A stretch of 47,646 nt of DNA from positions 1 through 47,646 of the forward strand of contig JAJYOE010000007.1 in the NCBI GenBank assembly GCA_021785975.1, read 5' to 3'. Source of the DNA: Bacillota bacterium (GTDB taxonomy: Bacteria > Bacillota > Bacilli > Alicyclobacillales > SLC66). Made by a program: the position numbers and the translations under genes. The notes under the pieces were generated by a model, which saw only the letters and a list, made by a program, of their open reading frames with translations, was not told the DNA's origin and did no database searches. This document shows, one piece after another, positions 34,333-43,266 of the stretch (its first letter is position 1; each line of letters opens with the position of its first letter).

Positions 34333-34980
34333 GTGCTGTCATTTTTTGGACCAGATCTGATATTTCGAATTGTGGCATTTATCCTTGCGCTCGTCGTGCA
34401 CGAATTCGGTCATGCGGTGGTTTCACTCTGGTTAGGAGACGACACGCCCAAAAAGCAAGGAAGAGTGTCCCTCAATCCGTTATCTCACCTTGATCTTCTC
34501 GGTCTTTTGATGGTGCTTTTCGTCAATTTTGGTTGGGCGAAACCTGTCATTTTTGATCCGAGCAAAATTAAAATCAACAAATCGCTCGGTATTATACTTA
34601 TTGCCCTCGCTGGGCCATTCATGAACGCTCTCTTGGGTCTTCTGTCGATCTTCGCAGATTTACTGATTTTACAATCGACTAGTCCTTTCTGGCAGGGAAT
34701 GACCGGGCAGTTTATCGGCACCATGCTTTCCTGGCTAGCCATCGTGAATGTGGCACTCGCCATTTTCAATTTGATCCCCATTCCTCCGCTCGACGGCTGG
34801 AAGGTATTACTTTTTATGATGCCAAGAAGGGTATTTATCCCGATGCTTCGATTTGAAAGAATAGGTCCTTTCCTTCTTTTATTAGTGTTGATTCTTCCGA
34901 TCGGCGGATACTCGTTCGGGGGCCTGATCATTAACAGCGCGATACAATCTGTATTTGGATGGTTCGGATTGACGTTATGA
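34333..34980 (+). CDS. M50 family site-2-type membrane protease
   Basis: 215 residues, mostly hydrophobic. The zinc motif HEFGH lies in VVHEFGHAVVSLWLGD, followed by GRVSLNPLSHLDLLG. The third ligand region is FNLIPIPPLDGWKVL. There are no PDZ or CBS domains, so it is the minimal YwhC-like form. The substrate is unknown. The GTG start is two bases after the previous stop, and the end overlaps scpA as ATGA; this neighbour of scpAB is common in Bacillota. Confidence 0.9.
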   Translation: MLSFFGPDLIFRIVAFILALVVHEFGHAVVSLWLGDDTPKKQGRVSLNPLSHLDLLGLLMVLFVNFGWAKPVIFDPSKIKINKSLGIILIALAGPFMNALLGLLSIFADLLILQSTSPFWQGMTGQFIGTMLSWLAIVNVALAIFNLIPIPPLDGWKVLLFMMPRRVFIPMLRFERIGPFLLLLVLILPIGGYSFGGLIINSAIQSVFGWFGLTL

Positions 34981-35711
34981 CCAGCCTATATCCGATCACT
35001 GTTCAGGATTTTGAAGGACCGCTTGATTTATTGTTGCATTTAATCGAAACTCAAAAAATGTCCATCACTGACATCAAACTGTCGCAAATTACTGACCAAT
35101 ACCTGTCGTATTTACGAGATTCACTTGCACAACAAATGGAAGTAGCGAGCGAGTTTATTGTAATGGCGTCAACGCTGATTGCCATCAAAGCAAAAACGCT
35201 GCTTCCGCAACAAAAAAACGACGAGCAGTCGGCAGTACTGAATGACGAATGGCAAGAAGATCCGGAAGCATTGTTGCGAGAGCAGTTGATCATCTATCGC
35301 GCCTATAAAGAAGCAGCTACCGAATTGAAACACCGGGAGCAAACACGCCACGAGCAGTGGAACCGTATGCCAATGTCGTTGGAACTGTTTCGCGATCATC
35401 CAGTGGCTGCGGACTTTTTGGCGGAAGTAACACCGGCTAGATTGCAGAAGATCTACGAAGCAGTCTTGGAGCGCTTGCTGGCTGACCCGGAAGTGGAAAT
35501 CTATCGAGATCAAGAAAGCATTCCCATGCGCATGGCAAGAATTGAACGGCGATTGCTTCTTGGCCCAGTCAATTTTCAGCAATTAATTGAAACGAATTCC
35601 AGACGGGAATGGGTGACCGTGTTTTTGTCTTTACTCGAATTGATTCATTTGCGTAAAGTGGTGTTTCGACAAGAAAGGATGTTCTCTGATATATGGATAG
35701 AGAAAATATAG
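34977..35711 (+). CDS. scpA: Segregation and condensation protein A
   Basis: 244 residues, kleisin of the SMC complex. The N-terminus is typical: YPITVQDFEGPLDLLLHLIETQKMSITDI, then EFIVMASTLIAIKAKTLLP. The C-terminal winged helix ends FLSLLELIHLRKVVFRQE. With ScpB and Smc it organises and segregates the chromosome. The ATG overlaps the M50 gene stop, and scpB begins inside its last 19 bases. Confidence 0.95.
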   Translation: MTSLYPITVQDFEGPLDLLLHLIETQKMSITDIKLSQITDQYLSYLRDSLAQQMEVASEFIVMASTLIAIKAKTLLPQQKNDEQSAVLNDEWQEDPEALLREQLIIYRAYKEAATELKHREQTRHEQWNRMPMSLELFRDHPVAADFLAEVTPARLQKIYEAVLERLLADPEVEIYRDQESIPMRMARIERRLLLGPVNFQQLIETNSRREWVTVFLSLLELIHLRKVVFRQERMFSDIWIEKI

Positions 35712-36262
35712 AGGATGTCTCTATTGAATTGTTAGCGACCAATGAACAATTGGCACGCATATTGGAAGGTCTCCTCTTTGCTGCCGGAAATGAAGGGATG
35801 ACGACCACGCAAATCGCCGATGTACTGGAGATGACCTCCGATCAGGCTGAGGTGATATGCCGACTACTCGATGAAATTCAAGAAAAGGAAAAAAGAGCAT
35901 TTCGTTTACAGATGATCGGCGGCTCATGGCAGTTGCTCACCGTCCCCACGCTTTCTCCCTACTTAAAAAAGATGGCCACATCGCCGGTTCTTCCTGGTCT
36001 ATCACAAGCCGCGCTGGAGGTCTTGGCGATCATTGCATTTCGCCAGCCGATTACTCGGGCAGAAATAGATCAGATTCGCGGAGTAAAAAGCGACCGTTCA
36101 CTTGGGACGCTCGTTTCTCGTGGATTGATTGTGGAAACAGGTCGCGCCGATGCGCCGGGAAGGCCAATTTTGTATGGGACAAGCAAAGACTTCATGGATT
36201 ATTTCGGGCTGCATTCGTTAGAAGACTTGCAGATGAAATTCAACCATCTTGGCATTGAATAA
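35693..36262 (+). CDS. scpB: Segregation and condensation protein B
   Basis: 189 residues. ILEGLLFAAGNEGMTTTQIADVLEM starts the first winged-helix domain. LSQAALEVLAIIAFRQPITRAEIDQIRGVKSD is the strongly conserved second. It dimerises and binds the ScpA linker. The start at 35693 has only a distant AAAGGA and gives about 20 residues more than usual. A downstream start such as TTG at 35729 is possible. Confidence 0.94.
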   Translation: MDRENIEDVSIELLATNEQLARILEGLLFAAGNEGMTTTQIADVLEMTSDQAEVICRLLDEIQEKEKRAFRLQMIGGSWQLLTVPTLSPYLKKMATSPVLPGLSQAALEVLAIIAFRQPITRAEIDQIRGVKSDRSLGTLVSRGLIVETGRADAPGRPILYGTSKDFMDYFGLHSLEDLQMKFNHLGIE

Positions 36263-36320
36263 ATAATTTCACATGGAGAATATTAACTGCCAGAATGCCC
36301 GATGATGGGGAGGCAGCAAG

Positions 36321-36923
36321 GTGACGACATGGATGATTGTCATCGCCATTGTCGTAGCGATAGTGGCGCTCCTTTCAGTTCCGTTAACAATCAGTATTCG
36401 CGTAGATGCGGATCACAAAGGATTCGAATTCAATTCACGCGTACATGTGATGGGAATTTTACTTTTTCGAAAGCAAATACAGTCCAGTTTTTCAAAGCAT
36501 CGCCTCGATGATAAATCCGATCTTCCCCCGAATTCCACAAAAGTGAATCCATCTCCGGTATTTTTTCGTCTGCTACCTGTTATCGATGATGTCCTCAACT
36601 TATTGACCATAAAAAAATGGGTCTGGAACCTTGAAGTAGGTGTTGGTGATGCGGCACTGACCGGTTGGATGGTGGGATTTTTGTATGCGCTGACAGGAAT
36701 TTTCACTAGCTTTTTGTACACTAAAATACGCTTTCAGTCACTTCCCATGACCACCGTCATTCCCTGTTTTCACCAGTCTGTGTTGCGTACCGATCTTTAC
36801 TGCATAGTAAAAAGCAGGCTCGGCAAAGCTATCTATGCAGCCATTCGAATTTTTCTATCAATGCAAAGGAGGGGTGCGCATGGAGGATCATCCAATCCAG
36901 TCGCTGATGTCCACCACGCTTGA
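36321..36923 (+). CDS. DUF2953 membrane protein (YtfI-like)
   Basis: 200 residues. One N-terminal membrane span (IVIAIVVAIVALLSVPLTI) precedes a soluble part, with a second hydrophobic stretch around GWMVGFLYALTGIFTSFLY. DUF2953 genes usually sit directly upstream of ytfJ in spore formers, as here, where the two overlap by 44 bases in different frames. Function unknown; a sporulation role is inferred from the pairing. The GTG start is seven bases after GGGGAGG. Confidence 0.75.
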   Translation: MTTWMIVIAIVVAIVALLSVPLTISIRVDADHKGFEFNSRVHVMGILLFRKQIQSSFSKHRLDDKSDLPPNSTKVNPSPVFFRLLPVIDDVLNLLTIKKWVWNLEVGVGDAALTGWMVGFLYALTGIFTSFLYTKIRFQSLPMTTVIPCFHQSVLRTDLYCIVKSRLGKAIYAAIRIFLSMQRRGAHGGSSNPVADVHHA

Positions 36924-37308
36924 AAATTTACAAACCATGGTGGATGTGAACACCATTCTTGGCGACCCAGTGGAGACGCCGGACGGAAGCATGATTTTAC
37001 CTATCTCGCGCGTGGGATTCGGCTTCGCAGCGGGAGGCAGTGAATTTGGCAAAGCGGAAGGAAAACAGGAAATTCCCGGAATGACAAATGGCAATAAAGA
37101 TAATTTCCCATTTGGTGGCGGGGCCGGTGGAGGAGTATCAATCAATCCAATGGGATTTCTTGTGGTAGGGCATGGACAAGTCAAGGTATTATCGGCAGTG
37201 CCTGGTAACCAAATTTATGATCGTCTGATTGATATGGCGCCAACTATTATGGAAAAAATAGAGGCCTTCGGAAAAAAGAAAAATGACACGACGAATCAGA
37301 TGCAATGA
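36880..37308 (+). CDS. ytfJ: GerW/YtfJ family sporulation protein
   Basis: 142 residues. PIQSLMSTTLENLQTMVDVNTILGDPV, ISRVGFGFAAGGSEFG, a Gly-rich FGGGAGGGVSINPMGFLVV and a helical C-terminus are hallmarks of YtfJ/GerW, a sporulation protein of unknown mechanism in B. subtilis. ATG at 36880 has AAGGAGGGG just upstream; an in-frame ATG at 36835 would lie deeper in the previous gene without a site. It is followed by a terminator and is the last gene of the run that began with ribD. Confidence 0.94.
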   Translation: MEDHPIQSLMSTTLENLQTMVDVNTILGDPVETPDGSMILPISRVGFGFAAGGSEFGKAEGKQEIPGMTNGNKDNFPFGGGAGGGVSINPMGFLVVGHGQVKVLSAVPGNQIYDRLIDMAPTIMEKIEAFGKKKNDTTNQMQ

Positions 37309-37324
37309 CATCCATACGATGAAA

Positions 37325-37357
37325 AATTAGCGCGGTGTCTCGCGCTCATTTTTTTAT
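37325..37357 (+). terminator. Rho-independent terminator after ytfJ
   Basis: AGCGCG (37329-37334) pairs with CGCGCT (37341-37346), followed by CA and a seven-T run. First clear terminator downstream of the riboswitch. Confidence 0.85.
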
Positions 37358-37404
37358 TTAAACAAGCAAAAACATTACGGAGTGGCTTCTAGGGGGACAA
37401 GAAG

Positions 37405-38535
37405 GTGCATAAAATTCAAACCAACAAGTATATTGCTGGATTGATGATCAGCCTTTGCACAATATGCGGCAGCGAATGGACAAATGCCAAAGCAGCAACA
37501 GAGGTGCCATTTGTACATGCCGCATCTGCATGCCTGCTTGATGTCGAAAGCGGCAGGATTTTATATGAGAAAAATGGCCACGAACCCATGCGAATTGCAA
37601 GCTTAACTAAAGTGATGACCGGATGGCTTGCGATTAAAAACAATCAGCTTGATAAAGTGGTCACTGTTTCTCCGAATGCCGCGAGACAGGAAGGGTCCTC
37701 TGTCTATTTACGCGCTGGGGAAAAAATCAAAGTGCGAGATTTACTTTACGCGATGATGTTGCGAAGCGGCAACGATGCGGCGACGGCGATTGCCGAAGCG
37801 GTCGCAGGATCGACCGATCGATTTGCCCAGTTGATGAATCAGGAAGTGGCGCGCCTTCACTTAAAGAACACCCATTTTGCCAATCCGCATGGGCTCGACC
37901 AAAAAGGACACTACGCGAGCGCTGACGATTTTGCCGTATTAACCGGGCAGGCGCTAAAAAATCCCGTGTTTCGACAAGTGGTGACCACGAAGTACTACCG
38001 CATTACTAGAAGTACAGAAATGAATGGCATGCGCCTGAAAAACAAAAATAAATTATTGTGGATGATGCCAAACGCCAATGGAGTCAAGACCGGATACACA
38101 AAAGCTGCCGGACGTTGTCTTGCTGCTTCAGCAAGTCTTGAGGGAAGACAAGTGGCGCTCGTAGTGCTTGACGACCCGGCCGATTGGGTAGATGCCAAAC
38201 TGTTATTGACGTATGGATTGCAGGCGTACCATAAAATTAATGTTGCAACAGCGAGGCAGAAAGATTTTTTATTGCCGGTACGGGACGGTAGGCAACCAAG
38301 CGTGATGTGCATTCCTCAATCTCCTGTTTATTATCCACTGCGCGATGAAGAAAAGTCTGCGCTTGAATTTCGAATTTCGCAAACAAAATGGAAAGCGCCT
38401 ATTCGTGCCGGACAAAAAATCGGGGTGCTATTCATTTCATTACACCAACAAGCGATTGGCACGACATCACTCATCGCAAAAGAGGACATGCCTGCAAAAA
38501 GCTGGTGGGGAAAAATACAGGGATTATTTCAATAA
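37405..38535 (+). CDS. dacB: D-alanyl-D-alanine carboxypeptidase DacB (sporulation PBP5*)
   Basis: 376 residues. The signal peptide runs to about residue 30 (LMISLCTICGS then AKA). SLTK (Ser66, Lys69), SGN (121-123) and KTG (228-230) are intact. The middle motif is SGN as in most S11 enzymes, whereas the other two copies here have SAN. DacB sets low cortex cross-linking in the mother cell. Followed by spmA-spmB as in B. subtilis, which makes the DacB assignment firm. The GTG start follows AGGGGG. Confidence 0.94.
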   Translation: MHKIQTNKYIAGLMISLCTICGSEWTNAKAATEVPFVHAASACLLDVESGRILYEKNGHEPMRIASLTKVMTGWLAIKNNQLDKVVTVSPNAARQEGSSVYLRAGEKIKVRDLLYAMMLRSGNDAATAIAEAVAGSTDRFAQLMNQEVARLHLKNTHFANPHGLDQKGHYASADDFAVLTGQALKNPVFRQVVTTKYYRITRSTEMNGMRLKNKNKLLWMMPNANGVKTGYTKAAGRCLAASASLEGRQVALVVLDDPADWVDAKLLLTYGLQAYHKINVATARQKDFLLPVRDGRQPSVMCIPQSPVYYPLRDEEKSALEFRISQTKWKAPIRAGQKIGVLFISLHQQAIGTTSLIAKEDMPAKSWWGKIQGLFQ

Positions 38536-38564
38536 GCCGCTGCGTTTCTGGGGAGGAAATCAGG

Positions 38565-39173
38565 TTGCTGAACATTATCTGGTTTACATTGATGCTTTCC
38601 GGCTTAGTGGTCGCTTTTGCCACTGGTCATGTCGCACAGGTGACAAACGGACTTTGGGATGGTGCCAAATCAGGAGTGGAAGTGGCCATTGGACTGATTA
38701 GCATCATCACATTTTGGCTTGGCATCATGAAAATTGCCGAATCGGCCGGATTAATTGAAGGCCTTTCCAAATTGCTGAGACCTATTGCCAAATGGCTGTT
38801 TCCTTCGGTGCCAGCGACTCATCCTGCAATGGGAGCGATTATTGCCAACATGAGCGCGAACCTTCTAGGGCTTGGCAATGCAGCGACGCCACTTGGTTTA
38901 AAGGCGATGGAGGAACTCCAAAAATTAAATCCGACGAAAGATACTGCAACAGAAGCAATGTGCACACTGCTTGCGTTGAATACTGCCAGTCTGACGATTA
39001 TTCCTGCCACCATGATCGGGCTCCGGGCTGAATTTCATTCGAAAAGTCCGGCGGAAATCGTCTTGCCCACACTCTTTGCCACGGCCATTGCCACTACCGC
39101 AGCGGTGATATTGGATCGTTTTTATCGGCATCGTCACTCGACTGGCACAACGTGCTCGGGAAATGCGAGATGA
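38565..39173 (+). CDS. spmA: Spore maturation protein A
   Basis: 202 residues, nucleoside-recognition (Gate) domain membrane protein. FWLGIMKIAESAGLIEGLSKLLRPIAKWLFP, GAIIANMSANLLGLGNAATPLGLKAM and NTASLTIIPATMIGLR are typical. SpmA and SpmB are needed for proper spore core dehydration in B. subtilis. The TTG at 38565 follows GGGGAGG by eight bases; upstream in-frame starts fall inside dacB. It overlaps spmB as ATGA. Confidence 0.94.
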   Translation: MLNIIWFTLMLSGLVVAFATGHVAQVTNGLWDGAKSGVEVAIGLISIITFWLGIMKIAESAGLIEGLSKLLRPIAKWLFPSVPATHPAMGAIIANMSANLLGLGNAATPLGLKAMEELQKLNPTKDTATEAMCTLLALNTASLTIIPATMIGLRAEFHSKSPAEIVLPTLFATAIATTAAVILDRFYRHRHSTGTTCSGNAR

Positions 39174-39697
39174 TCGCCCAGATTTCTGCCTTTGCGCTCC
39201 CACTCAGTCTCTCACTGATTCTGGTGGCGGGAGTGATTCGCAAGGTGCCGCTATATGAGACGTTTGTCCTTGGTGCAAAGGATGGGTTTCAAACGGCGAT
39301 CAGCCTCATTCCCAACTTGATTGGCATGATGGTAGCAGTCAGTGTATTTCGCAGTTCAGGCGCGTTGAATCTGGTTATCCACGCGCTCAGCCCTGTGTTT
39401 CATATTCTTCGGTTTCCACCCGAACTCTTGCCGATCGCTCTACTTCGCCCCATCTCGGGTGCAAGTTCTCTGGCGTTAGTCACAGATCTTTTCAAACATC
39501 ATGGGCCTGATTCACTGTTGGGAAAAATTGCTTCGACGATGCAGGGGAGCACAGATACAACCCTTTATGTATTGACCGTTTATTTTGGCAGCGTTGGCGT
39601 TAAAAATCCGCGATATGCGGTGAAAGTGGGGCTGTGGTCGGATTTAGTCAGTGTCATTGCATCAGTTTTTGCTGTATATTTAATCATTGGGAAATAA
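39170..39697 (+). CDS. spmB: Spore maturation protein B
   Basis: 175 residues, the second Gate-domain protein. GAKDGFQTAISLIPNLIGMMVAVSVFRSSGAL, LLPIALLRPISGASSLALV and MQGSTDTTLYVLTVYFG match SpmB closely. The ATG overlaps the spmA stop. Together with DacB it forms the conserved dacB-spmA-spmB group for spore cortex and core maturation. Confidence 0.95.
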   Translation: MIAQISAFALPLSLSLILVAGVIRKVPLYETFVLGAKDGFQTAISLIPNLIGMMVAVSVFRSSGALNLVIHALSPVFHILRFPPELLPIALLRPISGASSLALVTDLFKHHGPDSLLGKIASTMQGSTDTTLYVLTVYFGSVGVKNPRYAVKVGLWSDLVSVIASVFAVYLIIGK

Positions 39698-39723
39698 AGC
39701 ATGACAAAATTGGAGAGTTTACA

Positions 39724-40464
39724 TTGATTCATCAGGCAACAGAAAGGTTGCAAAAAGTGATTGCCGCAAGGGGAATCGCATCCCGCAGAAAAGCGGAGGA
39801 ATATATCCGTTCAGGTCGCGTGCGCGTAAATGGTAAAGTCGTGACTGAACTTGGTGTCAAAGTGAGTGCAAAAGACAAAATTGAAATAGACGGGAATACG
39901 ATAGGGCAAGCGGAATCGTTTGTCTATATTTTGCTGTATAAACCTGTCAAGGTAGTGACGACGTCTTCTGACCCTCAGGGAAGGACGACGGTACATGACT
40001 TTTTAAGCGGTGTGGAAACACGCGTTTATTCAGTAGGAAGGTTAGACTACGATACGAGCGGCCTGCTTCTTTTAACGAATGACGGAGAAATGGCTAATCG
40101 ACTGATGCATCCTAGCTATGGTGTGGAAAAAACATATCATGCTCTGGTGGCAGGTGATGTCTTGATGGAGTCTGTTACTCAGCTTCGCAGGGGAATCGTG
40201 CTGGAGGGCAAGAAGACTTCGCCTGCAAAGGTGAAAGTTTTAGGTAAGAATGCTTCCTCTACCAAGCTAGAAATATCGATTCATGAGGGAAGAAACCGTC
40301 AAGTAAGAAAAATGCTTGAGCAAATTGGTCATCCATGTCTGAAATTAACGAGAATTCGATATGGACCTCTGAATTTAAGGGGATTACGGCCGGGGGAATG
40401 GCGTTATTTGACAACGATAGAAGTCGAAAAATTACAAGCCATTACGTATGATCAAAATCACTGA
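39724..40464 (+). CDS. rluB: 23S rRNA pseudouridine synthase RluB
   Basis: 246 residues. An S4 RNA-binding domain is at about 6-55 (RLQKVIAARGIASRRKAEEYI). The catalytic Asp lies in VGRLDYDTSGLLLLTNDG. Further motifs are HPSYGVEKTYHALV and EGRNRQVRKMLEQIGHPCLKLTRIRYG. It modifies helix 89 of 23S rRNA (family knowledge). The TTG at 39724 is six bases after GGAGAG. Fourth gene after dacB, as in B. subtilis. Confidence 0.93.
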   Translation: MIHQATERLQKVIAARGIASRRKAEEYIRSGRVRVNGKVVTELGVKVSAKDKIEIDGNTIGQAESFVYILLYKPVKVVTTSSDPQGRTTVHDFLSGVETRVYSVGRLDYDTSGLLLLTNDGEMANRLMHPSYGVEKTYHALVAGDVLMESVTQLRRGIVLEGKKTSPAKVKVLGKNASSTKLEISIHEGRNRQVRKMLEQIGHPCLKLTRIRYGPLNLRGLRPGEWRYLTTIEVEKLQAITYDQNH

Positions 40465-40483
40465 TGGTAGATTGTCAAAATAA

Positions 40484-40492
40484 TGTTATAAT
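40484..40492 (+). promoter_or_regulatory. Candidate extended -10 promoter of resDE
   Basis: TGT then TATAAT about 60 bases before the resD TTG. A TTGTCA lies only nine bases upstream, too near to act as its -35. Confidence 0.45.
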
Positions 40493-40551
40493 TAGCGTGT
40501 ATACATTTACAATTTTGACATCAGGATGGCCATACCAAGGAGGGTTATGCG

Positions 40552-41271
40552 TTGAGTGAGCTTCACGAACGTATACTTGTAGTGGATGATGAAGAGCGTA
40601 TTCGTAGACTGGTACGGATGTATTTGGAACGTAATGGATTTATTGTGGATGAAAGTGATAATGGAACATCGGCACTTAAAATGGCACTGGAAGAAGATTA
40701 TGGGCTGATCATACTGGATTTGATGTTACCTGGTATGGACGGTCGGGATGTTTGTCTTGAACTTCGCCAATACAAAGAGACACCAGTGATCATGCTGACT
40801 GCTGCCGGAGATGAAAGCACTCGGATTCACGGATTTGAACTAGGTGCCGACGATTATGTGGTAAAGCCGTTTAGTCCGCGAGAACTTGTCATGCGAGTGA
40901 AGGCATTGCTACGACGAACCGGAAATGTAGTTCCTGAAACAATTCAACCACCCAATTTAGGCCACATTCTAACATTTCCAGGACTTGTCATCAATGTGGA
41001 CGCACGCAAGGTGCTGGTTGAGGATTCAGAAGTGTCCCTGACTCCCAAAGAATTTGAATTACTGCTTTATCTGGCCCAACGTCCGGAAAAGGTCTTCAGT
41101 CGGGAAGAATTATTGAGAGATGTATGGAATTATCAATTTTTTGGTGATCAACGCACAGTGGATACACATGTCAAACGTTTGCGGGAAAAATTGGGGCGAC
41201 TGTCGGAGCGCGTTCCACAACACATTCATACGGTGTGGGGGGTTGGGTATAAGTTTGAGGTGGTCGAGTAG
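40552..41271 (+). CDS. resD: Response regulator ResD (OmpR/PhoB type)
   Basis: 239 residues. The receiver domain has Asp12-Asp13, phospho-acceptor Asp56 in LIILDLMLPGMDG, and Lys105 in VVKPFSPRELVMRVKALLRR. A winged-helix effector begins around LTPKEFELLLYLAQRPEKVFSREELLRDVWNY. Position after rluB and before a HAMP-PAS kinase identifies it as ResD, the respiration and oxygen-limitation regulator. The resABC cytochrome c biogenesis genes that normally separate rluB from resD are missing. TTG start after AAGGAGGG. Confidence 0.9.
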   Translation: MSELHERILVVDDEERIRRLVRMYLERNGFIVDESDNGTSALKMALEEDYGLIILDLMLPGMDGRDVCLELRQYKETPVIMLTAAGDESTRIHGFELGADDYVVKPFSPRELVMRVKALLRRTGNVVPETIQPPNLGHILTFPGLVINVDARKVLVEDSEVSLTPKEFELLLYLAQRPEKVFSREELLRDVWNYQFFGDQRTVDTHVKRLREKLGRLSERVPQHIHTVWGVGYKFEVVE

Positions 41272-43061
41272 TGGTTCGACGCAGTGTCGTCCTTAAGTTA
41301 TGGCTTACCATCATTGGCCTGGTGGTAATTGTTCTTTCTATACTTGCCGTTTATCTGCAACAGTTTTTTAATTCATATGTAGCGGAGATGCAAAGAAGGG
41401 ACCTTACAAGTCAGGCCGTTTTGGCAAGTGATCTATTGCGTAACGAACCTGATCAAACGTTGCAGAACCAGTTCAATAAAGAGTGGTCCTCATCGCACAG
41501 TCACTATTATCTTTTTTCGTCAGCAAGCCATACTGCTATTTCGTTACAACACTACATCAAATCTCTATCACCAGATGAAATATCCCAATTAAGCACAAGT
41601 CCACCGCTTATTTTGTCTGGTGTTCCTGCTTTTTTGACGAATCCGGACCAACAAACAAATGTCTTTGCCATTAGTCCCATAAAAAATCACGGCGGTAGAA
41701 TCACCGCCTATTTGCTTATCACAGAGTCAAAACAATTTGCGGGGAACCCAAATTATACAATTCCTGCGCTTATTGTTTTCGCTGTTATATTGGGCACCAT
41801 TCTAACAACAGGGCTGGCTTTTGTCGTTTCAAAAAACCTGTCAAGGCCACTGCTGGAAATGAATCAGGCAGCAGAACGATTGGCGAAAGGGCAATTTGAT
41901 ATTCGCGTTCGCGTGGTCACGCTTGATGAAGTGGGGAGACTTGGCAAAACCTTTAATCACGTGGCGGCAGAACTAGAACAATCGATGCTCGCGTTGACAC
42001 AGGAAAAGGAACAAATGGCAGGCGTTCTGAATGCCATGATGGATATTGTGATCGCTACTGATCGCGGTGGTGTGGCCACACTCTTAAATCCGTCCGCGGA
42101 ACAATGGCTTCGCAGGGCACGCACACTCAGCATGCGGGAGCAGGAAACAGACGCGTTTGGCATCAGCGATTGGCCAGGAGAACTTTCCAAATTGCAACAA
42201 AACGCGTTGAATGCGCGTAAACCCATCAACGCTGAATTGCAGTGGCTCGGCAGGGATTTGTCGGTGACCATGACTCCGCTATACGAACCGGATCATGTCA
42301 CTGAACTTCGTGGCACCTTAGCAGTCATGAGAGATATAACTGACGAGAAAAGGTTAGACCGTTTGCGAAAAGATTTTGTCGCCAATGTATCTCATGAACT
42401 GCGCACACCACTCACGTTATTGCAAGGATATGCGGAAGCGTTAATGGACAACTTTGGAGAAGATCCTCTTCAACAAGAAGAATTGATCCACATCATCCAT
42501 GACGAAACGCTTCGCATGCGGCGTCTGGTCAATGAATTACTAGATTTGGCACAACTCGAGTCAGGGCATTTTTCCATGCATATGGATACTATAGACATTT
42601 GCTCCATTGTCAGGCGCGTTGCGAAAAAATTTCATGGCGCCATTCAGGAAAGGGGGTTACAATTACACCTAGATGAAGCAGCTGATGAGCTTTATGTATT
42701 GGGGGATGCAGACAGATTGGAACAGGTTCTCACCAACCTTGTGGACAATGCGCTTCGTCACACCAAAACTGGCAGTATTACATTGCGGACGGAAGCTTCC
42801 GATCACCAGGCTGTGGTGCGCGTAACGGATACTGGAGAGGGAATTTCCGAAAAGGATCTTCCGTTTGTATTTGAGCGTTTTTATAAAGCGGACAAAGCAA
42901 GAATCAGAACGGGCAATACTGGTGGAACAGGGATTGGACTAGCGATTGTGAGTAGCCTGATACGGGCCCATCATGGAGAAATTGGCGTGCAAAGCGCGCT
43001 TGGAATGGGTACAACGATTACGATTATCATACCGCTTGTGAATGACAACTCGGTAGAATAG
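41271..43061 (+). CDS. resE: Sensor histidine kinase ResE
   Basis: 596 residues. First membrane span at about 8-30, extracytoplasmic sensor to about 163, second span at about 164-186, then HAMP (187-240), PAS (about 250-355), and the dimerisation helix with phospho-acceptor His375 in FVANVSHELRTP. The ATPase has NLVDNALRHT, VTDTGEGI and GGTGIGLAIV. All motifs needed for kinase activity are intact. The GTG overlaps the resD TAG by one base. Confidence 0.92.
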   Translation: MVRRSVVLKLWLTIIGLVVIVLSILAVYLQQFFNSYVAEMQRRDLTSQAVLASDLLRNEPDQTLQNQFNKEWSSSHSHYYLFSSASHTAISLQHYIKSLSPDEISQLSTSPPLILSGVPAFLTNPDQQTNVFAISPIKNHGGRITAYLLITESKQFAGNPNYTIPALIVFAVILGTILTTGLAFVVSKNLSRPLLEMNQAAERLAKGQFDIRVRVVTLDEVGRLGKTFNHVAAELEQSMLALTQEKEQMAGVLNAMMDIVIATDRGGVATLLNPSAEQWLRRARTLSMREQETDAFGISDWPGELSKLQQNALNARKPINAELQWLGRDLSVTMTPLYEPDHVTELRGTLAVMRDITDEKRLDRLRKDFVANVSHELRTPLTLLQGYAEALMDNFGEDPLQQEELIHIIHDETLRMRRLVNELLDLAQLESGHFSMHMDTIDICSIVRRVAKKFHGAIQERGLQLHLDEAADELYVLGDADRLEQVLTNLVDNALRHTKTGSITLRTEASDHQAVVRVTDTGEGISEKDLPFVFERFYKADKARIRTGNTGGTGIGLAIVSSLIRAHHGEIGVQSALGMGTTITIIIPLVNDNSVE

Positions 43062-43072
43062 GAGGTAGCGAA

Positions 43073-43237
43073 TTGGGCTGGGTGTATAGCGGAAAATTAT
43101 ATGACAGCAAATTTCAGGCAGGTTGCTATGCGACCCGTATTCGCGAAGGAGAATCTTTGTTTCGCTCCCCATTGCCTCGCTATGTCTACGTTTATCGCAC
43201 CAAAAAAGGCCGCTACGGTGTAAAATACTCATGGTAA
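43073..43237 (+). CDS. 54-residue aromatic, basic small protein
   Basis: TTG start seven bases after a perfect AGGAGG, whose first bases overlap the resE stop. The protein starts MGWVYSGKLYDSKFQAG and ends KKGRYGVKYSW. It is rich in Tyr, Trp, Arg and Lys, with no hydrophobic span; a small beta-rich fold is likely. I do not recognise it. The site, the 11-base gap after resE and the 29-base gap before the PHP gene suggest a translated member of the resDE transcript. Confidence 0.6.
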   Translation: MGWVYSGKLYDSKFQAGCYATRIREGESLFRSPLPRYVYVYRTKKGRYGVKYSW

Positions 43238-43266
43238 AGAAGAGATAGATAAAGGGAGAGAACGGC

